Shown here one piece after another: positions 9,306-19,561 of a DNA stretch of 64,000 bases. Origin of the DNA: Anaerobiospirillum sp. NML120449 (GTDB lineage Bacteria; Pseudomonadota; Gammaproteobacteria; Enterobacterales; Succinivibrionaceae); the NCBI RefSeq assembly GCF_023051105.1, contig NZ_JALKIL010000022.1, positions 1 to 64,000 on the forward strand, read 5' to 3'. The notes under the pieces are model-generated. The model did not search any database. It saw only the letters and a list, made by a program, of their open reading frames with translations, and was not told the DNA's origin. Position 1 is the first letter of the stretch. Each line of letters starts with the position of its first letter. Made by a program: the position numbers and the translations under genes.

Positions 9306-9358
9306 GCGTCTGATCAGCCCCTGACAGTAGCTGTCAGAGAGCTGCTTTATTTCTGTAC

Positions 9359-12300
9359 TCAGCTGCGTTTTTGGTCAGAGCTGTCGTCTTTGGATGTTGC
9401 GTCAGCATTGGCATCCGATTTTTCGGTGACCGGGGAGCTGCTGTGCTGCCCGTCAGCGCTGTCCAGGGCGGCAGCCTCGGACGTGTCTACGGGGACGTAG
9501 TCCTTGTCCGTACTCTCAGGATGTTCGTGTGGATGTGACCATTCTTTGTCATTGGCATTGCTGGTCACCTCATCCTGGATTTTGCTGCCACGCTTTTTCT
9601 TCTTTTTTCCTGACGATGTGCCAGATGAGGCGGCGTCTGAAACCTTTTGAGCATTGTCATCTGCAGCCTGGCCAGCATTGGCAGCCAGAGCGGCGTCGGC
9701 CGCTCTTTCGGCCAGCATGTTGTGGTAGCGGCGGCGACGGCGTCCTGGTGGATTAAACATCAGGGAGATGACCACGAAGAAGGCCGGCACCATAATAAGA
9801 CCCAGTGAGGTGGCAAATACGGTACCGCCAAATACACCTGTACCAATGGACTGCTGGGAAGCAGCACCGGCGCCCTTGGCGCTCAGCAGTGGCAGAACAC
9901 CGAGCAGGAACGCAATAGAGGTCATGACAATAGGGCGGAAACGCAGTGCGGCAGCCTCCTGGGCGCTGCGCAGCAGGGAGCGGCCCTGCTGGCGGAACTG
10001 GTGGGCGTATTCGACAATGAGAATGGCATTTTTCGCCGACAGACCTCCCGTAGTCAACAGACCTACCTGCAGGTAAACATCATTGGCCATACCTCGGAAA
10101 GCCACAAATAGCAGGGCACCGAAAATACCGATAGGCACGATGAGCATAACGGCAAAAGGAATAGACCAGGACTCATACAGGGCTGCAAGGCTCAGGAATA
10201 CCACCAGAGCCGAGATGATAAAGAGGGCGCCCTGATTGGAACCGGTGAGCTTTTCCTGATAGGAAATACCAGCCCAGGCATAACCGTAGTTGCCCGGATG
10301 CTGCTCGATAATGCGGGCGATTTCATCCATGGCCTCACCTGAGGAGACGCCAGGAGCCGGGTCACCAAAGATGGATATGGAGGATACGCCGTTAAAGCGC
10401 TCAAGCTGCTGAGGGCCATAGGTCCACTCAACACTGCCTACGGTGTCAAAGGACACCATCTTGCCTTCCTTGTTCTTGAAGTAGAGCTTGTTGAGATCAG
10501 ATGGAAGAGCACGGAAGTGGGCGTCAGCCTGAACATAAACCTTCTTGACACGGCCACGGTCCATAAAGTCATTGACGTAGGTACCGCCCCAGGCAATCTG
10601 CAGGTTTTCATTGATGGTGGACGGTTCAAGCTGGAACTGACCGGCACGGAAGTCATCAATATTGATATTAAGCTGCAGGGCATCGGCCTGAGCATTGGAG
10701 CGCACGTTATACAGAACAGGGCTGGAACGGGCCTGTCTTACTATGTCCTCAACATCCTTCATGAACTGCTCATGGCTGTTGCCCATGATGTTCTGAACAT
10801 AGACATAAAAGCCTGAGGAACCACCCATACCGGAAATGGAGGCTGGCATGGACATACGGATTTCGGCATCAGGATAATTGTCAAAGTACTCCTTGGCACG
10901 GGCCAGAATTGCCTGAGCGCTGTTTTCCGGACCCTCACGCATTTCCCATGGAACCAGTCTGATGCTGGCGTTGGCAGTGGCCTGACCCTTGGAGCTGCCA
11001 CCTGAACCAAGAGACAGCAGAATACCCTTGATATTGTCTACTTCATGCTCAAGGAAGTAGTTCTCTACATCACGGCCTACCTTGGCAGTCTGAGCCATGG
11101 TTGAGGATGATGGCAGGATAATACGTACTGAAATAACGCCCTGGTCCTCAATAGGCAGGAATGAGCTTGGGATTTTATTAAAGAGCCAGCCGGTAGCGCC
11201 AATCAGGGCAAAGAAAAAGACCATGACCTGAATCTTGTGGCGCAGGCAGTAATAGTTGATCTTCAGGTAGCCGTTCTGGAGCACATTAAAGAAGCTGTCG
11301 AACAGTGACATCAGGCCACGGCGGGCAGGAGCGTGCGGATTACGGCGATGTACCTTGAGAATAGTGGCGCACAGGGCCGGGGTAATGATTACGGCTACGA
11401 TAATGGAAACTACCATTGAGGCCACAATGGTTACTGAGAACTGGCGGTAGATATTACCCGTAGCTCCTGAGAAGAAGGACATAGGGGTAAATACGGCCAC
11501 AATAACCAGACCCACACCAAACAGAGCCGAGGTGATTTCGTTCATCGATTTCACCGAGGCCTCATAAGGCGAGAGGTTTTCCGTGTAGATAAGTCGGTTG
11601 ACGTTCTCCACCACCACAATGGCATCGTCTACGAGCAGACCAATGGCCAGCACCATGGCGAACATGGTGAGGGTATTGATCGAGTAGCCAAAGAAGTACA
11701 GCACCACAATGGTTGCTGAAAGCACGATTGGGATAGTCAGAGACACGATCAGGGTAGATCGTATGTCTCTTAAGAAGAGCAGGATAACCAGCGACACCAG
11801 AATCAGCGCTTCAACCAGGGTCTTGGCTACTTCATAAAGCGAGGCCTTAACGAAAGGCACGGTGTCATAAGGAATGGCGTATTCAAGATTGTTCGGATAG
11901 AGCGGGCGCAGATGCTCAAGCTCGGCTTTGACCTTTTCAGCTACCTCAACGGCATTGGCGCCGTCTGCAAGGCTGATCTGCAGGGAGGCCATAGGGCTCT
12001 TGTTGTAATTACCAAAGTAATTGTAGGAGCTGCGGCCCATTTCAATACGGGCAATATCCTTGAGGTAAACGGCAGCACCAGAGGTTGTGACCTTGACCAG
12101 AATCTTTTCAAAGTCGCCTATGCTCTGCAGAAGCTCACGTGACTTGATGGTTACGTTAATGGTCTGCTCGGGCACTGATGGCAGACCGCCCAGCTGACCT
12201 ACGGAAATCTGCTTGTTCTGGTTTTTAATGGCCTGAACAACTTCAGAGGGATTGAGTTTGTACTGCTTGAGCTTGTTGTTATCAAGCCAGATACGCATGG

Positions 12301-12850
12301 CATAGGATGAGCCGAATACCGAGACATCACCTACACCGTTAAGACGGGAAATAGGGTCCTGAACGACAGATACCAGGAAGTCTGCAATGTCCTCCTGGCT
12401 CATGGAATCATTGGTGGTATAGAAAGAAATGGTCTGCAGCACATCGTCTGAGACCTTGCGCACTCTGACACCCGATCTCTGAACCGAGTCCGGCAGACGC
12501 GACAGTACGCCGCTCAGACGGTTCTGTACCTGCATCTGGGCAACGTCCACATCGACGTTGGTATCAAAGGAAAAACGGAAACGGGCATTACCATCAGAGG
12601 TAGTAGTGGTTGAAAAGTAGATCAGTCCGTCCAGACCTGTCATTTCCTGCTCAATAATCTGAGCTACGGAGTTTTCCACTGTCTGGGCAGAGGCACCGGA
12701 GTAGGAGGTGCTGACGCTTACTGTAGGCGGAGCAATTTCCGGAAAGCGCGCAATCTTCATGCGCGGCAGACAGATAAGGCCCACGATCATAATCATGATC
12801 GCGATAACCCATGCTGCTACAGGTCGGTCAATGAAAAATTTACTGATCAT
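9359..12850 (-). CDS. acrB: RND multidrug efflux pump inner-membrane subunit (AcrB type)
   Basis: This 1163-residue HAE1-family transporter would export drugs or other amphiphiles from the periplasm and inner membrane, driven by protons, as a trimer with the adaptor encoded upstream. The first transmembrane helix follows the typical MISKFFIDRPVAAWVIAI start. Helix 4 has the paired proton-relay aspartates in LLVDDAIVVVENV, and the lysine of helix 10 is in GGLSAKNAILIVEYA. The core matches the usual length of about 1040 residues. After NPPGRRRRRY there is an extra hydrophilic tail of about 130 residues, rich in Ala, Ser, Asp and Lys with a KKKKKRGS cluster, which AcrB proteins normally lack. 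AAGGAAT precedes the ATG. No outer-membrane channel gene is nearby. Confidence 0.95.
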   Translation of the reverse strand: MISKFFIDRPVAAWVIAIMIMIVGLICLPRMKIARFPEIAPPTVSVSTSYSGASAQTVENSVAQIIEQEMTGLDGLIYFSTTTTSDGNARFRFSFDTNVDVDVAQMQVQNRLSGVLSRLPDSVQRSGVRVRKVSDDVLQTISFYTTNDSMSQEDIADFLVSVVQDPISRLNGVGDVSVFGSSYAMRIWLDNNKLKQYKLNPSEVVQAIKNQNKQISVGQLGGLPSVPEQTINVTIKSRELLQSIGDFEKILVKVTTSGAAVYLKDIARIEMGRSSYNYFGNYNKSPMASLQISLADGANAVEVAEKVKAELEHLRPLYPNNLEYAIPYDTVPFVKASLYEVAKTLVEALILVSLVILLFLRDIRSTLIVSLTIPIVLSATIVVLYFFGYSINTLTMFAMVLAIGLLVDDAIVVVENVNRLIYTENLSPYEASVKSMNEITSALFGVGLVIVAVFTPMSFFSGATGNIYRQFSVTIVASMVVSIIVAVIITPALCATILKVHRRNPHAPARRGLMSLFDSFFNVLQNGYLKINYYCLRHKIQVMVFFFALIGATGWLFNKIPSSFLPIEDQGVISVRIILPSSSTMAQTAKVGRDVENYFLEHEVDNIKGILLSLGSGGSSKGQATANASIRLVPWEMREGPENSAQAILARAKEYFDNYPDAEIRMSMPASISGMGGSSGFYVYVQNIMGNSHEQFMKDVEDIVRQARSSPVLYNVRSNAQADALQLNINIDDFRAGQFQLEPSTINENLQIAWGGTYVNDFMDRGRVKKVYVQADAHFRALPSDLNKLYFKNKEGKMVSFDTVGSVEWTYGPQQLERFNGVSSISIFGDPAPGVSSGEAMDEIARIIEQHPGNYGYAWAGISYQEKLTGSNQGALFIISALVVFLSLAALYESWSIPFAVMLIVPIGIFGALLFVAFRGMANDVYLQVGLLTTGGLSAKNAILIVEYAHQFRQQGRSLLRSAQEAAALRFRPIVMTSIAFLLGVLPLLSAKGAGAASQQSIGTGVFGGTVFATSLGLIMVPAFFVVISLMFNPPGRRRRRYHNMLAERAADAALAANAGQAADDNAQKVSDAASSGTSSGKKKKKRGSKIQDEVTSNANDKEWSHPHEHPESTDKDYVPVDTSEAAALDSADGQHSSSPVTEKSDANADATSKDDSSDQKRS

Positions 12851-12939
12851 GGCAATTCCTTGAGATGCTCAAACCTTTGAGCATCCGATTGTCGTTCTTT
12901 TCAGTGTCTATTTGCAGCCCAGGCTGCTGTGCTGTCCTC

Positions 12940-12987
12940 GCCGGGCCTTACTGGCCAGCATGCTGTGCCCGGCCAGTAAGGCCCGGC
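12940..12987 (-). promoter_or_regulatory. Large hairpin between the acrA and acrB genes
   Basis: GCCGGGCCTTACTGGCC (12940-12956) and its exact complement (12971-12987) form a 17-bp GC-rich stem with a 14-base loop. It sits in the 295-base spacer of the efflux operon. It has no T tract, so it is more likely to affect mRNA stability or relative expression of the two genes than to terminate outright. Confidence 0.6.
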
Positions 12988-13145
12988 AGGGCAGCCCCTG
13001 CAGGGCAGGTCCTGATGGCAGATCCGTGCGGCCAGTGCAGCGCGCCGTGCCAGGGGGCGGGCGCTGCGCGCCACAGTGATGCTTACAGACGAGCCTTATG
13101 GTAGCTTTAGCTCGTATGCCTGAACAGGAGTGCTTAAGTGTTCTC

Positions 13146-14459
13146 TTAAGGCATGGAGGTGGCAGGTGCACTGGCTGAGCTCTGACCAAGGCCTGAGGCG
13201 CTGGTGGTAGGGTTGGATACAGCCTTTACGGCTGCTTCCTTGTTCTTGTCGCCCTTGGCGCCATCAAGAGTGATATTCACACCGTCCTGATTGATAACGC
13301 GAATACGTGAACCCTGACGTAATGCGGCAGCACCTGAAATTACTACTTCATAGGAGCTGTCGAGGCCATCCAGAATCTGCCAGCCGTCGTTATACAGCTC
13401 GCCCAGCTGCACCGGAGTCTGCAGTACGCGGTCTTCCTGAACGGTATAGACATAGGCATTGCCCTTAGGGTCACGCATTACGGCCTTGGCAGGCAGGGTC
13501 ATGATGTTCTGGGAGACACCGCCATTGACCTTACAGACTACGGCCATACCTGGCAGCAGCAGATGATCAGGGTTGTCAAAAATGGCTCTTAAGGACAGAG
13601 CACCGGAATCTTCATCTACCAGTACTTCAGACAGGCTCAGATTACCAAGGTGACTGTAAAGGGTGCCGTCTTCAAAGTATAAGGAGACGTCATAGGCGCG
13701 ATCATTGAGGTAGATGGAACCGTCAATCAGACCCTGACGCAGACGGCGCCACTCAAGGGAGCTCTGCTCCATGTCCACATAGACCTTGTCGAGGTCAATG
13801 ATGGTGGCCAGAGGAGTGTTCTGATTGGCGTTAACCAGGGCGCCACGGGTAATCTTTGAGGAGCCGATAATTCCGGCAATAGGGGCACGTACGGTAGTGT
13901 AGGCAAGGGAAATCTTGGCCTTATCAAGGGCGGCCTTGTAGAGCTTTTCATCAGCCTGAGCCAGCTCATAGGCCAGCAGGGCGTCATCGCGCTCCTTTTC
14001 ACTGGCAGAGCGGCGGCGATAGAGCATGTTGTAACGCTCATAATCCTTAAGGGCCATCTTTCTCTGCACCACGGCTCTTTCATAGGATGCCTGGGCATGC
14101 TCAAGGCTGGCCATGAATGGTGCCGGGTCAATCTCATACAAAGGTGTGCCCTGCTCTACGGCTGAACCTTCTTCAAAGAGGCGGTTGAGCACGATACCGT
14201 CAACCTGAGGTCGCACGTCAGCGCGGGTAAAGGCGCGCACACGGCCGCTGAGCGTAAAGGAACGCTCCCGGTTTTTAAACTCAGGGTGAATGGTGCTTAC
14301 TTCAAAGAAGACATCGGCAGCCGAAGGAGTGGAGGCTGTTTTGGGCCTGTCATCGCAACCGGCAGTAAAAAGGGACATAACACCCAATGAGGTGATGATC
14401 AGCACCAGACGGCTGACAAGGGATAATTTGCTGCGGTATTCAGGTCCAGGATGAGGCAT
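13146..14459 (-). CDS. acrA: RND efflux periplasmic adaptor (AcrA type lipoprotein)
   Basis: This membrane fusion protein links the AcrB-type pump to an outer-membrane channel. It has a lipoprotein signal: a hydrophobic stretch LVLIITSLGVMSLF followed by the lipobox TAG-C, so it should be lipidated and anchored in the inner membrane. The lipoyl halves, the alpha-hairpin (about residues 100-180, with YERAVVQRKMALKDYERYNMLY) and the beta-barrel region follow in the usual order. The chosen ATG at 14459 has AAGGA upstream; an in-frame ATG at 14483 would add eight residues. About 437 residues is slightly longer than usual because of a tail rich in Ala, Ser and Thr. It is transcribed before the pump gene. 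No local regulator gene is visible. Confidence 0.93.
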   Translation of the reverse strand: MPHPGPEYRSKLSLVSRLVLIITSLGVMSLFTAGCDDRPKTASTPSAADVFFEVSTIHPEFKNRERSFTLSGRVRAFTRADVRPQVDGIVLNRLFEEGSAVEQGTPLYEIDPAPFMASLEHAQASYERAVVQRKMALKDYERYNMLYRRRSASEKERDDALLAYELAQADEKLYKAALDKAKISLAYTTVRAPIAGIIGSSKITRGALVNANQNTPLATIIDLDKVYVDMEQSSLEWRRLRQGLIDGSIYLNDRAYDVSLYFEDGTLYSHLGNLSLSEVLVDEDSGALSLRAIFDNPDHLLLPGMAVVCKVNGGVSQNIMTLPAKAVMRDPKGNAYVYTVQEDRVLQTPVQLGELYNDGWQILDGLDSSYEVVISGAAALRQGSRIRVINQDGVNITLDGAKGDKNKEAAVKAVSNPTTSASGLGQSSASAPATSMP

Positions 14460-14483
14460 AAGACAGAGGATCCTTGTTCCCAT

Positions 14484-15345
14484 TAAGGTCGGCAGTCATC
14501 AGCTGCAGTTGCTGCAGGGCTCCGCTGCTGCATAAGGGCAGACGTGGCAGGAGCAGCATAAAGTGCACAGGTTGCATTGTGACTGTAAGACAGAATGCAT
14601 AGACATAATTCAGGCCTGAGACACAGCTGCAGGCTTGAAGTTATGAAGTGATGCCCCTGAGCTGAAGAACAGAAGGCTCAGGACATCTGCCCCGGGCAGG
14701 GCGTTTAATAATCGGGGCCGGGCGCCTGCAAAAACAGGCTGCTCCGGCCATACTGGTAAGCATGTCTGAGACCATGGAGGTCTCACCAGAAATCAATCAC
14801 TGCCGCCCTGTAAAATTTCAGTCAACTCAGGGCCTGATGAGCAGTGAGATAAGTGATGTAGTGATAAGGGCAATATCTTATAGCCAAATATCACCGTTGC
14901 CGCCATACAGACCAGCGCCGGCAGTAAAGACAAAGTGTCATTGAAGACAAAGGGGCAAAACCGAAGCAGCTGTAATGACATTAAAAATCATAGCAGCCAC
15001 AGCTCCTTGCCTCAGTATGTATCAGCAGGATATCAGCACCGTACACCAGATCCTGTCAGAGCATACAGGTATTGAGATACTCACGTAAAACTGCAGGATG
15101 ATGCCGGGTTTTGACCGCCTGACTTTATCAGACTGGTTCAGGCTCCTGGGCACGTGAAGCTGTCATCTGCACTTAGCTCTTCCACATAAGCCTGAAGTGC
15201 AGAGGCAAAGCGGCACTGTATATCATAGCCGCTCAGTCCTGGTTTTGAATGAGCGGCGGCCTTTTGAGGTCAAATAAGTGCCTTAATGCACCATGGAACG
15301 CATGTTGCCCACAGATCGACGGCAGACTGCTAACTCAGCGAGCCT
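14484..15345. other. Gene-poor gap upstream of acrA
   Basis: No gene is supported. The region should contain the acrA promoter, but no clear -35/-10 pair stands out. Confidence 0.4.
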
Positions 15346-15349
15346 GCAC

Positions 15350-15427
15350 GGCCATCTCACGCAGCGAACCGGTGTGGCCATTTCACGCAGCGAACCGGTG
15401 CGGCCATCTCACGCAGCGAACCGGTGC
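15350..15427. repeat. 26-bp tandem repeat
   Basis: Three contiguous copies (15350-15375, 15376-15401, 15402-15427) of ggccatctcacgcagcgaac plus cggtgc, differing at only two or three positions. No spacers separate them. Confidence 0.85.
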
Positions 15428-15700
15428 AGCAAGCACATGCACAGCGGTCCTGTGCCATGGGGCGCGAGGTGAGTCGCGCCCGGTACTGTTTAAAGCACAG
15501 GCAGCGGCAGGGCTGGAAGAAATTTAGCATGCATTGGTCACCATCACATTGAAGTTACAGGGGGCGGTGAACCGAGCCCAACAATGAAATATATAGACTT
15601 TTTTCAGAAATTTCACTGTTTTGAGTGGAAAAGTCAGATAAAGTGCCTGAATTTTTTCCCCAGGGCATTTTTTTCTCAAAAACACAGAGGCAGGACAAAT

Positions 15701-15738
15701 AAAAAAGGCCTTGTCATATGCTCTGACAAGGCCCTTTT
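15701..15738. terminator. Orphan bidirectional terminator
   Basis: GGCCTTGTCA (15707-15716) and TGACAAGGCC (15724-15733) form a 10-bp stem, flanked by A6 on the left and CTTTTG on the right. It would work in both directions, but no gene is recognised on either side within 700 bases. It may end an unrecognised short transcript. Confidence 0.65.
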
Positions 15739-15992
15739 GCTAATCAAATGCGCTTACGTTACTTCTATTCGGAACGTGCATTCATAGTAAACAATGAAAC
15801 TTAGCTTTTACTTAGAAAGTTAACTATGTCACAAAATTTGATATTGATTTTTATTTTTACCATGGTTCATACCATACGGCATTTTCTCCTGTAGTGACCA
15901 CAGCCGCCCTGGCAAAAGCTCATAATCATCCCCGTCACCGCCGCCAACAGGCATCTTTAGTCGAAAACAGTCATTCAGTCACTTCAATCAGG

Positions 15993-16167
15993 CATCCAGG
16001 ACTGGTATCTCGCCGGATATCTCAATCTGGTATCTTGCCGGATATCTCAGCCTGGCGTCTCGCCAGATATCTCAATCTGGCATCTCGCCGGATATCTCAG
16101 CCTGGCGTCTCGCCAGATATCTCAATCTGGCATCTCGCCGGATACCTCAGCCTGGCATATCGCCTGG
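15993..16167. repeat. 25-bp tandem repeat with 50-bp alternation
   Basis: Seven contiguous 25-bp units. Two variants alternate (one with caatctggcatctcgccgga, one with cagcctggcgtctcgccaga), so the array has a 50-bp higher-order period. It lies in the gene-poor stretch between acrA and pepD. Confidence 0.85.
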
Positions 16168-16330
16168 CTGGCATGCTGGCCTTGAAACTTAATCTGGAGT
16201 CTCAACCAGGCTGCTAATCACAGCAGCAGGACGCGCTGATCCTGACCTTGGCTTTGTCTTGCTATGAAAGGAAACAGCAGGGGCATGGTCACAGGCAGTG
16301 ACGGCTGAGGGCATGGACCTGGCAGGACCC

Positions 16331-16372
16331 AAAAAAACAAAGGACAGTTCCATAAAGGGAACTGTCCTTTGC
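16331..16372 (-). terminator. Terminator of pepD
   Basis: CAAAGGACAGTTCC (16338-16351) pairs with its complement within 16357-16371. On the minus strand the stem is followed by seven T residues. It lies about 105 bases beyond the pepD stop. Confidence 0.92.
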
Positions 16373-16477
16373 TGTTACTGCATCAGAGCACTGTACGCCA
16401 TACTTACGGCCGGCTCGTACGGTCTGTGTATGGCAGGCTGAATCAGGCCTGGCAGTTACTGGTGTGCATCTGTTCTG

Positions 16478-17974
16478 TTAGTCCAGACGGTTGAGTGTGG
16501 ACTTGAGAATAGAGTAGATCTGCTCGGTGTGGCGGATGGAGCAGCACTCGTCAGGGGAGTGAGGGCTGCGTACGGTAGGGCCAAGGGAGATCATCTGAAG
16601 TTCTGGATTGGCCTTGGCAAAGTAGCCAGTCTCAAGACCAGCGTGAATGCTGGTGATCTTGACCTCCAGATCGCACTGCTTGCGGTACTCATCCTTGAGA
16701 ATGTCGATAAGGCGGCTTGAGGTTGGAGAGGTCCAGCCAAAGCTGCGGCCTGAGAAGCCGGCTTCAACATTGTCCAGCAGAGAGCAGATGCAGTCGATCT
16801 TGTCGATAACATCATCAAGGCCATGGTCCTTGAGGGAGCGTGGCAGCAGACCGATAACGATGGAATCATTACGGGTTCTTACAGTGGACAGGTTGCAGGA
16901 GGTCTCAACTACACCCTTGTACTCACGGGACATTCTGATAACGCCATTTGGCAGAGCGCGCAGCAGGGAAATCAGATTCTGAGATGAGGTGTAGGACAGA
17001 GCGGTAGCCTGCAGCGGGCAGCTGCCCAGAATCAGGTGCATGTCAGGATCGGTGTCGTTGTAGAGATCCTGGTAGCGCACCATGGCCGCACGGGCGGCAT
17101 CCTTGAGCTCGTTGATGGTATCCTTGGGAACAGCCAGCTCCACATAGCAGGTATGTGGGATGGAGTTTCTGATCTGACCACCGTGGAACTTCTGGATGAA
17201 GAAATCGTTAGTGTCGGCAACCTCGGCAAGGATACCGCACATGATGTCGATGGCATTGCCACGGTTTAAGTTGATATCACAGCCGGAGTGGCCGCCGCGC
17301 AGACCGGTGAGGTTGAGTACGATGGAAGTGCAGTCAACAACCTTAACCAGCTCTGGGACGAAGGTTACGTTGGCATTGATGCTGCCTGCGCAGCCAACGA
17401 AGAGCTCACCGTGGTCCTCAGAGTCGAGGTTGAGCAGGTAGTCACCCTTGAGGTACTCAGGGTCAAGCTCAATAGCTCCCTTCATGGAGCTTTCTTCTTC
17501 GACGGTGAAAATAGCGGTGATAGGGCCGTGGCTGAGTTCCTTGTCCTCAAGCAGAGCCAGGATCAGACTTACGCCCAGGCCATCGTCAGCACCAAGAGTG
17601 GTGTTGGTGGCGGTGATATAAGGGCCATCGCAGATCTCCAGCATCTTCTGGGAAACGCCTTCGCTGTCAGCGGTCATGATGCGTGGCACGATTGGATCAC
17701 GGGTAAAGTCGTGAGCAAAGCCGTCACGGGCAACAGGAACCATGTCGATATGGCCCTGCATGATGATTACCGGGCTGTTTTCACGACCGGCAGATGCCTT
17801 CTTTTTGAGAATGACATTACCGCAGTCCTCAAGCTCACACTCAAGACCGTTGGTCTGAGCAAAGTTCACCAGGTACTTGGCAATGCCTCTTTCGTGACCA
17901 GAAGGGTGAGGAATGGCGCACAGATTCTGGAAGTGAGTAAAAACAGCCTGAGGAGCAAGTTCTTTGATTTCCAT
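16478..17974 (-). CDS. pepD: Cytosolic aminoacyl-histidine (non-specific) dipeptidase
   Basis: This 498-residue M20-family metallopeptidase hydrolyses a range of dipeptides, including beta-alanyl- and aminoacyl-histidine peptides, in the cytoplasm. Its dinuclear zinc site motifs are visible: QGHIDMVP (His75, Asp77), LGADDGLG with the bridging Asp, the catalytic EEESSMKGA, LNLDSEDHGE, and a C-terminal HAGLETG. The GGHSGCDIN motif belongs to the lid domain. Length agrees with E. coli PepD (485). The start is an ATG with GGAA about ten bases upstream. It is transcribed alone and ends at its own terminator. Confidence 0.95.
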   Translation of the reverse strand: MEIKELAPQAVFTHFQNLCAIPHPSGHERGIAKYLVNFAQTNGLECELEDCGNVILKKKASAGRENSPVIIMQGHIDMVPVARDGFAHDFTRDPIVPRIMTADSEGVSQKMLEICDGPYITATNTTLGADDGLGVSLILALLEDKELSHGPITAIFTVEEESSMKGAIELDPEYLKGDYLLNLDSEDHGELFVGCAGSINANVTFVPELVKVVDCTSIVLNLTGLRGGHSGCDINLNRGNAIDIMCGILAEVADTNDFFIQKFHGGQIRNSIPHTCYVELAVPKDTINELKDAARAAMVRYQDLYNDTDPDMHLILGSCPLQATALSYTSSQNLISLLRALPNGVIRMSREYKGVVETSCNLSTVRTRNDSIVIGLLPRSLKDHGLDDVIDKIDCICSLLDNVEAGFSGRSFGWTSPTSSRLIDILKDEYRKQCDLEVKITSIHAGLETGYFAKANPELQMISLGPTVRSPHSPDECCSIRHTEQIYSILKSTLNRLD

Positions 17975-19561
17975 ATGAAAAAGTTCCAGGGTGCCGACAG
18001 GTTAGCAGCCTGCACCGCAAAATATACAAACCGGCCTTTTTGAGGCGACCAGAAAGACAAAACGGGCGTAACAGCCCGCAATGGAAAAGCCTGAGAACCC
18101 GCTCTTGATACCAGACTCTCAGATGGCCCCTATATTATGTTTTATAGCCAGCTAAGGCAAGATAAAAACGGCCGTGCCGACCAATTTGATCTTAAACAGG
18201 CAGTCCGGCTCATGTACGGGCTTGAAGCATGGCACAAATGCAGCTGCCAGCTCATGGGCACAGTACATAGCCCGCATCAGGCCCAGCCTCCCTCCTATTG
18301 CAGTTTTCACTCTCATAATACTGAGCGCGATCTGCTGAACTGGTTATCTGACCAGGTTGCCAGGCTTTGGACGCGCTGCCTGTGCCATCAGAACCTGTGG
18401 TGGCGGTGCAGCCAGGCTGTGCCAGGTGTTGCCGGGAATGCTGTGGGAGGGCAAATGGTACTTTGTGCTGACCTGTAATTTATGCCTGGTCTTACCTTGC
18501 AAAATGCCCGGTATGAGGAAGTGGTAAAAATGTCCTGATCAGTCTGTCAGGTGCTTAAATAGAATTTTTTGGTGGTGAAATCGTATTTTCTGTTTTAGCA
18601 CTTGATATCCAGTACGCCGTGACCGGACATTTTAAGTGGCTTTTGCCTGCCTGAAATTGCTGAGCTCTAAGACAATGGCTTCTGCCAGAACTGACGTTTT
18701 CATTGCATCACGACTGGCAGAAAACGGGACTGTGATTTGCCTTATTAATGGCTTAAATACAGGCGTTTGGAGGGCTTTGTAAGTGATGGTGAGGGGAGTG
18801 GCTGTATGTCATGGCGACAACATATTTAAGATTGCTGGCAGGTATGACAAGTTGCTCATGCCTGTGGTTTTCATGGTATTTTACGCATGAATAATGTTTG
18901 AGCTAGAGTTCATATAATTATGCGTGAATCAGAAAACGTTATCATTCCTTTATTTTCGCCAGTTATGCCCTTAAAAAAGCTTATTGGCATGCCATTATTG
19001 AGTGCCCTGGTGATCCTGAAAACTGCGAAATTATCTTAATGGCTTTTGAGTTACAGATCACAGAATTGCAATAAATGAGAATTTGCAGTACAGGCCCTAT
19101 CATAAGATTATTTCAGGCGCCGATAATATAAGTACAACAGATGATTCTGCGGTGCCGTATTCAGGAAACGTTTCCTGAGCACTGCCTGGCGCCCAGTACA
19201 TCCAGGTAATGCTTTTCTTTGTTGCCCTTAGATAATATTTCAGGGATAAGGCCCGCCGCAGGATAAGGACAAGGCCGGCCGTCAGCACTAATAGAATTAA
19301 CTTTCCTCATGCCCCCTGGTATCAGGTGTAAATGGCGGAGAGTGTTCTGGTTTATTGTCACGGCTCAGTGGTCTGATTAAGACCTGGCCGCTTCACATGT
19401 ATTACCCCGAGGCTGTTACTGGCCCGGCTGCACACAGCTGTACCGGCTCTGCAAAGGCAGCCTGGGTGTAAGTCAGAAGAGGTGACTGTAAGATAACCGG
19501 TGTTTGCCGGTGCCGTGATTGCTCTTTCTTGTTTTCATACTGACAGTTTAGGGAGCTTATT
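17975..19561. other. Gene-poor, partly AT-rich gap
   Basis: About 1.6 kb without a supportable gene. From 18480 to 19080 the sequence is AT-rich with many short T and A runs. Around 18885-18935 TTACGCATGAATAAT and ATAATTATGCGTGAA form an imperfect inverted repeat. It should include the promoter of the lipoprotein gene. Confidence 0.45.

Noticed and set aside
17288..18043. 251-residue plus-strand reading frame
   Set aside because: It runs antisense to pepD, whose conserved motifs prove the minus frame; the plus frame resembles nothing.
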